In this document: piece after piece, positions 25,998 to 38,966 of the stretch | How positions within the stretch are numbered: position 1 is the stretch's first letter | Layout of the letters: each line of letters opens with the position of its first letter | Program-made: the position numbers and the translations under genes | The notes under the pieces: generated by a model | What the model was told of the DNA's origin: nothing | The model's database searches: none | The model's input: only the letters and a program-made list of their open reading frames with translations | Source: Tulasnella sp. 424 | Taxonomy: Eukaryota > Basidiomycota > Agaricomycetes > Cantharellales > Tulasnellaceae | NCBI GenBank assembly: GCA_019633425.1 | Contig: WSUB01000062.1 | Coordinates: 132,907 to 196,906, forward strand | Length of the DNA stretch: 64,000 nucleotides | Direction of reading: 5' to 3'

Positions 25998-28698
25998 CTA
26001 TGCCTCATCTTCAGCCTCCGTAGATGTTTCGCTGAGAGAGTCTTCCACTCCAGTGCGCCACCCCTCCTCCTCCGATAGGTCAGCTATGTATGAAATGGCA
26101 TCTTCAACGCCTTCCTGATATCCAGTCTTGATGTAGATCTCTCGAGCTTCGATGAATGCTGCTTTCGCCTTCGAGTACTCTTTCCGCAATTGATAGACCT
26201 CCCCTAGTCCCAAGGTTGCATCAGCGACATTCCTGTCGGCACCCAGACGTGCGTAGATCTCCTTAACCTCGGTGTACGACGTTTCTGCTTTGGAGTACTC
26301 GTTCCGCCCCCAATAGATCTCTCCCAGTCCCCAAGTCGCATTAGCGACACCCGTTTCGGCCCCCAGACGGACATAGATCTCCTTGGCTTCGGTGTACGAC
26401 GTTTCTGCTTTGGAGTACTCATTCCGGAACCGATAGACCTCTCCCAATCCCCAAATCGCATCAGCGACGCTCTTCTCGTCCACCAGACGGGCATAGATCT
26501 CCCTGGCTTCGGCATACGACGTTTCTGCTTTGCAGTACTCGTCCCGGGACAGATAGACCTCTCCCAACCCCCAGATTGCATCAGCGACACTCCTCTCGAC
26601 ACCCAGACGGACGTAGATCTCCTTGGCTTCTGTGTACGACGCCTCTGCTTTATAGTACTCGTTCCGGGCCGAATAAACGTCTCCCAGTCCCCAAATTGCA
26701 TCAGCAACATACTTTTCGTCTCCCAGACGTGCGTAGATCTCCTTGGCTTCGGTGTAAGAGGTTTCTGCTTTGGGGTACTCGTTCCACGACCGATAAGTTC
26801 CTCCCAATCCCCAAGTTGCATCAGCGACCTTCTTTTCGTCCCCCAGACTGGCATAAATCTCCTTGGCTTCGTTGTAGAACGCTTCTGCTCTAGAGTACTC
26901 GTTCCAGGACCGGTAGAGCTCTCCCAATCCCCACATTGCATCAGCCATATCACTTTTGGCCCCAAGACGTTCGGATATCTCCCTCGCTGCGGTGTACAAG
27001 GCCTCTGCTTCTGCGTACTCGCCAAGCCGGTGACATACCGTTCCCTGCCCCACCCGCGCTCTCGCCGCCGCCATCGCATCCCCAGCCGACTCTGCGACTT
27101 TTAATGCCATTACAAAATAATCTTTTGCCTCCTTGTTCTGTAGGTTTTCATACTTGATGTAGCCTAGGGCTGACAAAACCTCCGCGGAATAGCTTTTAAG
27201 TTCGCCGGTAAGTCTTCTTCTAGTAGGAGCGAGTCGATCCTGTGTGGCCGTCAGCACTCGAGTTGGCAAAATCCTTCGTTCCAGCACTCATACCATAAAG
27301 CTAATGCTGCTTTCGCAATCCTTCGCGGCAGGCCTCGAGGCAGGCTCCATTCTCCAACAACGGGACATCATAACGCAAAGAACTCGCACTTGAGAAATAT
27401 GTTCGTTGCTCGTAACTGGTGGAAGATTGCCACGTGCCACGTTAAGGATGATGTCGGTTTCTTTGCAGAGATCATTGAATGGAAGACTTCCGGTCATAAT
27501 CTACCAAAACCGTGGAACGTCGGTTTCGGCATGAGGTGTAGAGGTTCATCCGACCTACTTCCCAACAAATCCAAGCGAAAGCCCACATGTCGCTCGCCAA
27601 GCCGAACTCTTCGTCCCTCAGGACCTCGGGTGCAGCCCATCGGAGGGTGTACACAGGACCCGTGAGAGTGAGAAATGTCCCGCATTCCTCAATCTGGACG
27701 AGGGACGTGCCCTGCTCCTGAAATTGGCTTACAGTATCTTCATCTCGTGCGGCCGGGCCCGCTATGTTGTTCTCCTTTTCTCCTCTTGGATATGACTCAA
27801 GCTTGCGAGCCGATCCGAAGTCTGTTATGACAGCATCGTTCTGGGAATTGACTAGGATGTTCAGCTGGAACGAATGAGTATATGTCGCTTCATCAGTTCT
27901 GGTCCATCGCGAAAGATCTGCAGCCTCACCGATTTCAAATCTCCGTGGCAGATGGGCGGATCTCTTGAGTGGAGATACCGTAAGCCGCATGCAACGTCAT
28001 ATATCTATTTTTTTGGGTTATAAGAAGCGCTGCTGTCGATGCAACGGCCATAACGCACGAGTTCGAGGCGTTCGGGAATCACCCAATCTTGTGAATGAAT
28101 AAACTCCCTGAGGTTCCCGTTATCCTCCCAACGCAAGAGAATCCAAGCAATGTCTTCCTCCGCACTTTCAGCAAAGCCAGTCAACTCAACGATATTGTCG
28201 TGATGAAGCTCGCTTAACAAACTGAGCTCGTTCGCGAAAACCTGGAAATTCAAGAGTCAATGATAACCCGGATTTCGGATCAAGCCCAGACAGACTAACT
28301 GCAGCTTGGCCACGTTTGTTGAGGTCGCCGCCGCTCAACCTGAACTTCTTGACTGCAACGTCATGGGTGGCTGTCGAGCTCTGATCACCCGGACCAAGGG
28401 GTTCGACGATGGACGCCGTAGCTTTTGCAACATCGGCGCTTCCACCCCTTTTCTGGGCGCCCTCGTCAGAGAATACGAGATCTTTGACATCCACCCGCCA
28501 GTTTGATAATGCTTCGAGAACCGCACGCTAATGGCAGGTATCTGAGTAAGTCCACCGATTGGCCGTCGTTACGTGGTTACTCCAACATACCAAGCACAAC
28601 TTAACTCGCTTAGGAGCTCTTGGGGTCTCCTTTTCCTCGGGGAGCATGGGCGGTGATTTCGGCGATTCGGTTAATTGCTCGGGGGTCAGGTCGGACAT
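25998..28698 (-). CDS. K4: kinase-TPR protein (about 782 aa)
   Basis: Exons: 28698-28591, 28527-28300, 28241-28059, 28004-27930, 27864-27559, 27500-27294, 27239-25998, all phase 0. Leader MSDLTPEQLTESPKSPP...PKRVKLCL, whose PKRVKL resembles the c-Myc NLS core. Kinase: KRGGSADVAKAT, VAVKKFRLSG, NELSLLSEL, CHGDLKS/LNILVN, DFGSARK, LTLTGPVYTLRWAAPEVL, DMWAFAWICWE, TGSLPFNDL. The TPR exon (413 codons) holds about nine units of 40 residues, the middle ones nearly identical (YSKAETSYTEAKEIYARLG type). It ends EDSLSETSTEAEDEA, an acidic tail shared with K5-K8. No lesion seen. The 3' flank (25.7-26.0 kb) is also conserved beside K5, K6 and K8. Confidence 0.88.
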
Positions 28699-29039
28699 AA
28701 CAGACTAGCGAAGGGATGGATACTATGCTTGAATAATGTGGGTCGCGTCTGTGGGAAGAGACGAAGAGGGCTGGGAAAACGGGAGAGGGAGGCGTGCAAG
28801 ACACAATAAGAGACAGATGGTTTGAGGCTGATGACAGCAGGTACGTACTTGATGGACACGTTTCTGCTCACTCTACAGTCTCAATCCGGTGTGGTCCGTT
28901 GCTAACCCCCCCGCAGGCGATTTTCCCTCCATTATAAATTCTGCAGAGGGATTATTGGTTACTAGTTAATTTTAAATGTGCTTGATAGGGTCTTGGGCAC
29001 TCAGACACCGAAGAAAAGAGTGTGGCGAAGTAGACTCGC
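28699..29039 (-). promoter_or_regulatory. Shared upstream block of K4
   Basis: Contains the gcttgatagggtcttgggca-type block near 28980, found at comparable distance upstream of K5 (36.13 kb), K6 (46.15 kb), K7 (54.28 kb) and K8 (61.55 kb). Likely promoter or 5' flank copied with the cassette. Confidence 0.45.
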
Positions 29040-31190
29040 TAGCCAGTCTTATCTCCGACGTCCGCCCGAACAAGTTCGCCCAACTTCTGACGGTCCCTCC
29101 TATTTCTGCGTGCGATTTCGTTTCTAGTGCGGGGTCCAAGAGTGGATGTTGGACGTTTTGGTCCGACGTCGACTCGAGGGGTTCAGTGTGTTGGCAAGTT
29201 GGTGCACAAGTTGAACACCGCGGACGAGGATCTCGATGTCACGTTTCGTGGAAGGATAGCTTATTTTCGAAAAGCGGGAGAGATTTTCAGTTATTGGGAA
29301 AAGAGAGAGACGAGAATGCTGTAAGACACACGTACCAAGGATCGATCTGAGGCTTATCCCGAGGGACCGCAGACTTGAGAGTCACCGTGCCTTTGCTCGT
29401 AGGTCTCAACAACGTCGCGATAATCGACATCGCCCCGGGAACGTCGAACTTTTTGTGCCCCTGGTCCTCCGCGTCCAAACTCCCACCAGCTTGCCATCTC
29501 GAGACTTTCAACCGAGGTCGAATTGCAAATCACACTCCAAGGCGAGACCATCATCTCCACATCCGGCGCACCCTTCCCACTAGCTTAATCCTCCACCACT
29601 TCGGAGCCACCCTCCGGCGCACCGCCAAGCTTCCTCACAAGCTCTCCATCCCCAACCCGCACAAACGCCATACCCTCCTGTGTTTGTGTCGTCAACGGCC
29701 TCGTCCCGCAGATCAGGTACTGCGCGACGGCTCGCGCCATCGACAGCTTCTGCCACGCGTTCTTGGGCTTCAGGATATGGCCGGTGTGCTAACTAGGTCG
29801 ACCCGGTAAGGAGGAGTCGAACACGATATGGTCCGCCAAGTTCCGGCCTACACCTGGAAGGGTTTTGATTATGGGCATGGAGTGCTTCGAGAGTTTGGGG
29901 TGGGGTTCGATGTCGGAGAGAAGGAGTCTTTGGGGCGTGTTGCCTGCTCCGGCGCTGTTCAAGGAGTTTAAGAATGGAAGTTTGGTACGAATGCAGCGGG
30001 TTTTTTTGCGGGGAAGAGGCGTACGAGAGGATCACCTCTTTCCGAGCGCCGATGAAATAGACGGGTCCACCCCACGTTTCTGCAAACTCGACACCGATGG
30101 GACGTTTCGAGTCGTTGAAGCGGATCTTGGTAACGTGAGCGCCGAACATCATTTCAAGGTTCGGTCGAGCGAGGACCTCGCGGGTGAGGTATGCAACTCT
30201 AGAGAAATTACAGGTTAAAAAGTTGGTGAATACTGAGTGGCAGTTAAACGGGTGCGCCGATTGTCGACCAGGACTCACTTGGTCGAAACTCGACGGCCTT
30301 GTGGATCAATGTATGTAGCTGTTCCCGTAACTCCCATTGTACACAGGCGAACTCTTGGATCGTATCCGGTCGAACAACACATAACACGTGGGTCCCCTTA
30401 CCGTTCACGTCGGGATCGTGGGCAATGCCGGCGGCTTTACAGCTTGAAATAGAAGCTTTTTCGATTTCGGTGAAGAAACCAGAGTCGCCAGTCTGTAATA
30501 GATGAAATTTCGTTAGATAACAGTCGGGAAGGAAGTATATGAGTGAAGCTCGCCTTCATAGGGCCAGTTTTGCCTCTCGCGTCCGTTGGGCTGAGAAACG
30601 AACGTCTCGAACTTTCGCAAATAACTTTACGAGTTCATTTAGCCTCTTTGATGCACATCCTCTGCTGATAAACTCACTTCTTGAACCCTCATATGCCCAT
30701 CCATCCGCTCCGTCCGTTCCGTCCGTCCTATTTTCCCATTCCGCCCACTTGTCGAAATCCTCCAAGTCCCCAGATGAAACACATGTCACTTCGCACTCGA
30801 GCGGCGTCCGAGCATCTTGGTCTTCATCCAAGCTATTTCCCGATCGTAGCATCCCTTCCGAGGAACGGTCCAATAGGACCAGTCGTGTTGGATTCTTTGC
30901 AATTTGGAAAAATCCGGCTGCGGGAACCCGGGCGTCTGGGACCTCTCATCCACTGAAAGGTACGGAATCAATTGTATATCCGCGGGATCTGTGAAAAGTT
31001 TTAGACCAGCTTACCTTTTCCCAGCCTCAATTACTAGCACTTTGATGGCACACTCCTTTTGATCAACCGGTTCGCCACCATCGCTGCAGTCCCGCTTCCA
31101 ACGATTACAAAGTCGAATTCATCGTCATCCTGAGCGGCCGACTTGCTGTTGGAATCCGAGTCGAGGGTGTTGACGTTGGTGGACCTTAGG
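29040..31190 (-). pseudogene. GMC2: broken GMC oxidoreductase
   Basis: GMC text can be followed from DSDSNSKSAAQDDDEFDFVIV (31.15 kb) through VPRKGCYDREIAW, YLTREVLARPNLE, VEFAETWGGPVYFIGARKEVILS and LKSAVPRDKPQIDPW (29.35 kb). Lesions: the usual start codon is AGG instead of ATG (about 31190) with the N-terminal anchor deleted; a frame change inside [16 protein letters not shown] (about 31050); altered frame at the GGCSSGNAM region; nonsense TAG at 29790-29792 where intact copies read PGYHTG; and the last exon with the HPSCTA and SGHTAGP catalytic motifs is missing, the sequence passing straight into the K4 upstream block. Confidence 0.85.
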
Positions 31191-32653
31191 AGCGGGGCAT
31201 GGGGTGGAACAGGGTGGAACATAAAGAGTAGTACGTTGGCTCGAGAGCGGACAAGACTAGGGCGTGTGTTCATGATGGTAGCATGTGAGTCGATCTTGAA
31301 GGAAGATGATAGATAACTAGAGAACGCATACGCAGACCCTTCCAATGACGATTCAGGATACTCCGACTGCTGTTGCGGACTGGGGGCGAGGAATGGGAAA
31401 GCTTCTTGACCGAACCAACAGAAAACATTCCCGTGAATCTCCGATAATTGCCGCCGCTGACATAATGCAACCCCTTTATGCACGGAGGTCATTTTTCCCC
31501 CCTTGGCAGTCTTGTCCCAACTCTCGGAATTCTACCAATAATATTATACAAATGTTTCATGATCAGCAAGCTCCTCGTAATTTCCATCTGTCGGCGAGAC
31601 CCTTGACTTTGAAGACATCAACGCAGTCAACCCAGTTCGAGACTTCCCGTGGATCTCCGATGATTGCTGCCGCTGACATAATCCAACCCCTTTTATGTCC
31701 AACCGCCGCCTTGTCCCAGCTCTCAGTGCCGTTATGGATTTCCGGCAAGTTCTTTGTGATGTTCACCCGTCCGCGAGACGTCCGCATGAGCTGGCCATCC
31801 CCGCGCATGTATGGCCAATCCGGCCTCGGGATCAAATCCCTAGCTTCTGCTAGTTTCATTCATACGTAGAGGTTGTTGATTGTACATCGAAGCTAGTAAA
31901 CTCGGACCGAAACACAGACATCTGAGACTCGAATACTACAGGTTCAAAGGCCACCCCGGGCGGTTCAAACGCAGGTACCTTGATGTCCCCAAACGTGCTC
32001 CTCCAGCTGCCTCCATTCGGCCGCTCGTCTTCACCTCTTGATCCCTCGCGACGGTCGAAAGAGGAAACAAATAGACGTCAGATATCAAATTTCCCCAGAC
32101 GTACCAGGTATTACAAAAATAATGAGGGATTGTCTCCGGGTAAAGCGGCCTGTCTTATAACCCGGGACCACATTCGTGGCTCCGAAATACGTTGGGGATG
32201 GGTGGCTGGGGCTTTTAACCAACAGGCCCGCAACGGAGTCTAAGATACCCCCGACTGCGTTGCTTGACGTGGATGTATATGTCCAAACGATCCGAGACAA
32301 GGAGGCACTAAGAAAGGCGTTCTATCCGAGTCGATGTGAATATTTCATTTTGCAATCAAAGTGGCAAAGGCGCGTCCCAGATTTACGCGCACAAGGATAA
32401 ACGAGATTAAAAGATGCGGAAGAATCGTTTGAGGTACAGGCCAATGGTACACAAATGCGAAGATACCGGGGGAGGGACCGAACACGACGTCCGGTTGAGA
32501 CTGACAACGAAGATGACAAAAATTCAAAGCTACGTCAACACTCAATAAATAAGGAACGGTACCCGGAGGTATCAAAACTCACTTTCTGCGTTTGAGGTCC
32601 TACGTTTTCAGTCTTCATAAATGCCACGTTGGGGTGGTCTTCCCTTTGGTGCA
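31191..32653. repeat. Cassette spacer with repeat family; 3' flank of K5
   Basis: Holds two tandem diverged copies of the ctccgataattgccgccgct core (31440 and 31655), the ggttcaaa block near 31945 and the cacctcttgatccctcgcga block near 32035. The right part (32.3-32.65 kb) matches the 3' flanks of K4, K6 and K8 (ttcattcagaatcaa-type). No gene recognised. Confidence 0.55.
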
Positions 32654-35600
32654 TTACGACTCCTCTTCCGATACCCGAGCTAGAGAGGAAAGGGCAGATT
32701 CAACGCCTCGCTGATACCCTGTCTTTGTACAGATCTCTCGAGCTTCGATGAACGCTGATTTTGCCTTCGGGTACTTTTGCTGCAGCCGATAAACCTCTCC
32801 CAACCCCCAAATTGCAATAGCAGCGTTGTTCTCGGCTCCCAGACGTGCGTAGATCTCCCTAGCTATGGTGTACGATGCTTCTGCTTTGGAGAACTCGTGG
32901 CACAGCTGGTAGACCGCTCCCAGCCCCCAAGTTGCTTGAGCCACATTCTGCTCGGCGCCTAGACGTGTGTAGATATCCTTGGCTTCGGTGTACGACGCTT
33001 CTGCCTTTGAATACTCGTTCCTGTACCGATAGACCGCTCCTAATCCCAAAGTTGCGTCAGCGACTGCTTTTTCGGCACCTAGACGTGCGTAGATCTCCCT
33101 GGCCTCGGTGTATAACGCTTCTGCTTTGGAGAGATCGTTCCGTAGCCGATAGACCTCTCCCAGACCCCATATTGCACGAGCAACATCCTTCTCGGCTCCT
33201 AGACGCGTGTAGATATCCCTGGCTCCGGTGTACGACGCCTCTGCCCTTGAGTACTCGTGCCGGTACCGATAGACCGCTCCCAATCCCAACGTTGCATCAG
33301 CGACTGCTTTTTCGGCGCCCAGACGGGCGAAGATCTCCTTGGCCTCGATGTAGGATTCTTCTGCTTTGGAGAACTCGTTCCGTAGCCAATAGACCGCTCC
33401 CAATCCCAAAGTTGCATCACCGACTTCTTTTTCGGCACCCAGACGTGCGTAGGTCTCTTTGGCCTTGGTGTATGACGCTTCTGCTTTGGAGAACTGGTTC
33501 CGTAGTCGATAGATCTCTCCCAAACCCCGGAGTGTACAAGCAACCTCCTGCTGGGCTCCTAGACGTGTGTAGATATCCCTGGCTTCGGTGTACGACGCCT
33601 CTGCTTTGGAGTACTCGTTCCGCAGCCGATAGACCTCCCCCAATCCCCAGATTGCCATAGCGACTTTCTTTTCGGCACCCAGACGTGCGTAGATCTCCCT
33701 GGCTTCGGTGTACGATGCTTCTGCCTTGGAATACTTGTTCCGAAGCCAATATACCGCTCCCAATCCCAAAGTTGCGTCAGCAACTCCCTTTTCGTCCCTC
33801 CGACGTGCGTAGATCTCCCTGGCTTCGGCGTACGACGCCTCTGCTTTGGAGAACTCGTTCAGTAGCCGATAGACCTCTCCCAAACCCCTGATTGCACGGG
33901 CAACGTCCTGCTCGGCTCCTAGACGTGCGTAGATATCCCTGGCTTCGGTGTACGACGCCTCTGCTTTGGAGTACTCGTTCCGCAGCCGATAGACCTCTCC
34001 CAGTCCGCAAGTTTCACCCGCAACCCCCTTTTCATTCCCAAGCCGTACATAGGTCTCCCTCGCTACGACGTGCAGTGCTTCGGCCTTCGTGTACTCGCAT
34101 AGGACGCAATATACTGTTCCCAGCCATGCCATCGCATTCGCGACTGCCATGGCATCTCCAGCTGACCGGGCGACGTTTAATGCCGTTCCAAGATATTCTT
34201 TTGCTTCCTTATATTGATGGTTTCTATATTTGGTGTAGCCTAGAGCGCACAGAACTTCCGCGGAGGGGCTTTCCGGTTCGCTGGCAAGTCGTCTTCTGAT
34301 GGGAGTGACTCGATCCTGTGTGTGGTCGTCAGCACTCTAGTCGGCGATATCCCTAGTTCCAACGTCCGTACCATCAAACGAATGCTAATCAAGCAGTCCT
34401 TCACAGCTGGCCTTGTAGTAGGTTCCATTCTCCAGCAACGGGTCATTACAACGCAAAGAACTTGGACTTGAGAAATATGTTCATTGCTCGTAACTGGGGG
34501 AAGATTGCCACGTGCCACACTGAGAACGATGTCCGTTTCTTTGCGGAGATCATTGAATGGAAGACTTCCTGTCATAATCTACCAAAGCCGCGAAATGTCA
34601 GTCTCCGCAAGTGACTGTAGCTGCTCGTCCAACCTACTTCCCAACAAATCCAAGCGAAAGCCCATATGTCACTAGCTAAACTAAATTCCTCATCCTTCAG
34701 GACCTCGGGTGCGGCCCATCGAAGGGTATACACAGGGCCTGTAAGCGTGAGAAATGTCCCCAATTCCTCAATTTGGACTAGCGACGAGCCCTGCTCTTGA
34801 ACTTGGCTTAGAGGAGGTTCACCTTGTGGAACCGGACTGGCCACACTGTTCTCCTTTTCTATTCTTGGATGGGACTTGAGTTTGCGGGCCGATCCAAAGT
34901 CAGTTATAATAGCACGGCTTTGGGAATTAACTAGGATGTTCAACTGGAACAAGCGGGGACGTCGGCTCAGTTATGGTCCATCGTAAAGGATCTACAGCCT
35001 CACCGATTTCAAGTCTCCGTGGCAGATGGGCGGATTTTTGGAGTGAAGATAATTTAAGCCGCACACCACGTCATATATCTGATATCTGACTCGTAAGAAT
35101 CGCATCTTTGGATGCAACGGTCGTGACGCACGAGTGAGAGGCGTTCCGGAATCACCCAATCTTGCGAATGAACAAACTCCCTAATGTTTCCGTTATCCTC
35201 CCAGCGCAACAGAATCCAAGCAATATCCTCCTCTACATTTTCAACGAAGCCAAGTAACCTGACGATGTTGTCATGATTGAGTTCGCTTAATAGACTGAGC
35301 TCGTTCGCAAAGGCCTAAAAGGTTCAGAAGTCTATGGTAAGCCTGAACTTGACATCAAATGGGAGTAGACTAACTGCAGTTTGGGTACGTCTGTTGACGT
35401 CACCGCTAAACCTGAACTTCTTGACCGCAGCGCTGCGGACGGTGGCCAGTCCCTGGTTACTCGGGCCAGCGGATCTGTAGATAAACGCCGTGGCTTTTGC
35501 AATGTCGGCGCTTCCGCCCCTCTTCTGGACACCATCGTCAAAGAACGTGAGGCCCTCCGTGTCCACTCGCCATTTCGATAATGCTTCAACTACCGCGCGC

Positions 35601-35779
35601 TAATCGCATTCGCCCAAGTAAATACACCCATTGGCAATTGCTACGTGGGTACTCAAACATACCAAGCATAGCTTAACCCTTTTAGAAGCTCCACTGGGAG
35701 CCTCCTGCTCTTCATCGATCATAGGTGGTGATCTGGGCCTCCGTGATCCGGTTAATCGCCCTGGAGTCGGGTCGGACAT
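32654..35779 (-). CDS. K5: kinase-TPR protein (about 924 aa)
   Basis: Exons: 35779-35663, 35599-35375, 35314-35132, 35078-35004, 34943-34638, 34578-34372, 34315-32654. Leader MSDPTPGRLTGSRRPRSPP...KRVKLCL. Kinase motifs KRGGSADIAKAT, AAVKKFRFSG (an Ala replaces the usual first Val), NELSLLSEL, CHGDLKS/LNILVN, DFGSARK, RWAAPEVL, TGSLPFNDL, TTRPAVKD. The 553-codon TPR exon carries about 13 units of 40 residues in an alternating pattern of GLGEVYRLRNE and GLGAVYRYRNE/WLRNE types, indicating expansion in two-unit steps. No lesion seen. Acceptor of the last exon is CACAG at 34316. Likely the same function as K4 with a longer binding surface. Confidence 0.88.
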
Positions 35780-36411
35780 CAGGGACTGGCCAAAGGACGA
35801 ATATGCCTTAATGACAAAGATTGTGTTTGCGGTTGATATTCTGGCGAGCCGAAGAGGGCCTGAATACTGGAGGAAGGATATGAGCAAGACGCAAGAAGCG
35901 GAGGACTACAGAGGCAAATGGTTCAAAATAGGGAATACAGATACGTACCCGCTGAACAAGTCGCTGCCTTTGAGGAAGTACTGTGGTTTGTGCCATGCTC
36001 CCTGTTGGCCTCCAGGACTTCACGAAGGCGAACCGACCACAAGAAAGTGGGTCACACCGCTCGCTAGCACAAGTTTCCCGGAAGAAAACTCGCAGATTGA
36101 TTGTGTGATATTACCAAGTTAACTGCTACAGCTGCTTGATCGGGTCTTAGCCACTCAGACACTAGGAAAGCGGGTGCGGCGAGGGTATAACATCAGCTTA
36201 AGCTTCTCATCTTATGCTTTTCCGGTCGACAGGCAGCAAACTCGAATGGTCGATACCTCTCGTCTCATCACACAATCTGTGCGAAGCAGGTGCAAAGCAC
36301 GCATTCAATAGCAAGGGGTTATCGCATCCTGATTGATAGAACATTCTAGGGTCTAACTTTCGACTTTCACACACTGCGGCGGTCACTCAACTCGTCACCC
36401 TCGTTCCCAAC
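35780..36411 (-). promoter_or_regulatory. Shared upstream block of K5
   Basis: Carries the gcttgatcgggtcttagcca block (about 36130) and other sequence conserved upstream of K4, K6, K7 and K8. Separates K5 from the 3' end of GMC3. No gene recognised. Confidence 0.45.
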
Positions 36412-38966
36412 TCAATCCTCCTCTTTATTCGAATCAGCTGCCTTTTCCCCAGTCACAATTGTGGGTCCAGCGGTGTGCCCGCTGACAACCTCCGGCTGAA
36501 CACTAGCATTCACGATCTCCAACCCTTGGATCCCGTAAACTCGTAATCGAGTATCATCGACTCCGTTATCGTCTAACGGTGCCATACTTGCGGTGCAGCT
36601 TGGGTGGTACCTAAGTGCGGCAACGATTGAGAGAGCGAGTGAGAGATTTCCGTTGGTGAGCGGTAAAGTTAGGCTGTGATTTTGTGAAAGAGAGACGGAA
36701 AATCGGAGGGGGAGGCGATCAAAAGACCTTCGGTTTCTCCGCACGATTTCGAACAATCTCTTCGATTTCCGCGTTCGATTTCGTTCTCAGTGCGTGGTCC
36801 AGAAGCGGATGCTGGGACGTTTTAGTCTAGCGTCAGCTTGAGGTGTTCGGTGTTGGCGAGTTCAGGCGCGAGTTAAACGCGCCGGACAAGGGTTTCGATG
36901 TTCGTGCTTCGTAGAAAGGTAGCTTATTCCGAAAGCAGAAATGTTTTGATCGATGGAAAAGAGAGAGGAGAGGGTACTGAAAGATGTCCCAAGGGTCAAT
37001 CAGAGATTTACCTTATGGGTCCGCAGACTTGAGAGACACGTTCCTTTGCTAATGGGTCTCAACAACGTCGCGGTGATGGTCATCGCATCCGGAACATCGC
37101 ATTTCTTGTGCCTGTAGTCCTACAGGTTCAACTCCCTCAGCTTGTTACATCGACTTTCCATCGAGAATCAAAGCACAGCTCACCCTCTAAGCCAGGGGCG
37201 AGACCATCATCTGGACATCCGGCGCACCATTCCCACTCGTCGAATCCCCCACCACTTCCGAGTTACCATCATCCCCGCCACCACCAAGCTTCCTCCCAAG
37301 CTCCCCATCCTCAACCCTCACGAACGTCATACACTGCTGCGTATGCGTCGTCAACGGCCCCGTCCCATTGATCATGTACTGCGCGACGGCTCGCACCATC
37401 GACAGCTTCTGCCATGCGTTTTGGGGTTTCAGGATCCGGCCGGTATGGTAACCAAGTCGAGTCGGGAAGGAGGAGTTGAAGACGATGTGGTCGGCCAAGT
37501 TCCGGCCTACGCCTGGAAGGGTTTGGATTATGGGGATGGAATGTTTTGAGAGTTCGGGTTCGGGTCTGATGCCGGAGAGGAGAAGGATTTGGGGCGTGTC
37601 GACTGCTCCGGCGCTGTTCAAAGCGTGAAAGAGTATAGGTTTAGTACGAACGGGCGCTATTTTGCGGTAAAGGTGGAAAGACTTACGAGAGAATCACTTC
37701 CTTCCGAGCGCCGACGAAATAGACGTGCCCATCTCGCTGTTCTGCAAACCCGACTCCGATGGCGCGTTTCGAGTCGCTGAAGCGGATCTTGGTAACGTGA
37801 GTACCGCAGACGACTTTGAGATTCGGTCGCCCGAGGACTTCACGAGTCAGGTATGCGACTCTAGAGAAATACGGTGTCGAAGATCATGGACGTTGGGTTG
37901 GCAGCGGAGGAGAGCACGACTCACTCGGTTGAAACTCGACGCCCTTCGCGGGTCGATGTACGTTGCTGTGCGTGTGACTCCCATGGTACCTAATCATGTC
38001 CTCTAGTTAAACTCTGTTAAGCGAATATGGGATGAAGTCCTCATACCTTTCGAGGTGTTCACATCAGCAACGCGCGGGATCCCGAGGGCTTCACAACTTG
38101 AAATGAAATTCTTTCCGGTATCGGTGAAGAGTCCAAAGCAGCCGGTCTGTAATAGGTGAAAATTCATTCGAGAGCCGTCGCGGAGAAAGCATAAGAGGGG
38201 AGCTAACCTTCACGAAACCAGTTTTGCCCCTCTCGTCGGTCGGGCAAGGAACCTCGGGGTGCGGAACGAACGTCTCGAATTTTTGCAGGTACCTTTACGA
38301 ATCCAACCAGCCTCCTCCTGGCGGGCTCCTCGCTGATGAACCCACTTCTTGAACCCTTTATTCGCCCACCCGTCTGCCCCTTCCTCGCCCTTTCTGCATC
38401 TCCGCCCACTCATCATAGTCCTCCGGAGCACCCGAATGAAACATCATAGCATTCCCCACTAGAGCAGCCTCCGAGCATCTTAGTCCTCGTCCAAGCTATT
38501 TCGCGATCGTAGCATCCCTTCTGAGGGACGGTCCACTAGGACCAATCGTGTTGGCTTCTTTGCAATTTGGAAGATGCTGCTGGAACCAGGGCGTCTGGGA
38601 CCTCTCATCTACTAAAGGTACGGGAATCAATTGTATATCCGCGGTATTCGGGAAAAACCTGGGCCAGCGTACCTTCCCCCGCCTCAATCACCAGCACTTT
38701 GAAGGCACTCCTTGCCATTAATAAGTTTGCCAACACCATCGCTGCCGTCCCCGCCTCCAACAATCATAAAGTCGGATTAATCTTCATCCTGAGTGGCCGA
38801 CTTGCTGTTGGAATCCGAGTCGTCGGGCCGACCGATCTCGCGGGCGGAGGAAAAAGTCTTGTCCTTGGAGGACGACCCGGATGCGTTTGAGAATGCGTAC
38901 GCTGCAGCCCCGACGGGAACTACGACTGCTCCGATTACCAGAGCGGTCTTGACGTCGGTGGACATT
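36412..38966 (-). pseudogene. GMC3: GMC oxidoreductase with nonsense and frameshifts
   Basis: Full-length GMC layout: N-terminal hydrophobic segment (ALVIGAVVVPVGAAAYAFS), FAD motif, [46 protein letters not shown], and last exon HPSCTASMAPLDD ... [17 protein letters not shown]. Lesions: TAA at 38777-38779 where others read DEFDF; one extra base a few codons later in the Gly-rich FAD loop; one extra G after CSSG (about 38455); TAA at 37013-37015 in the ADPWDKP motif. C-terminal helix is also altered (SNKEED). It cannot give a working enzyme unless these are sequence errors. Confidence 0.85.

Noticed and set aside
35631..36122. Plus-strand frame of 163 codons
   Set aside because: Antisense to the K5 leader exon and upstream block; similar antisense frames occur at each cassette.
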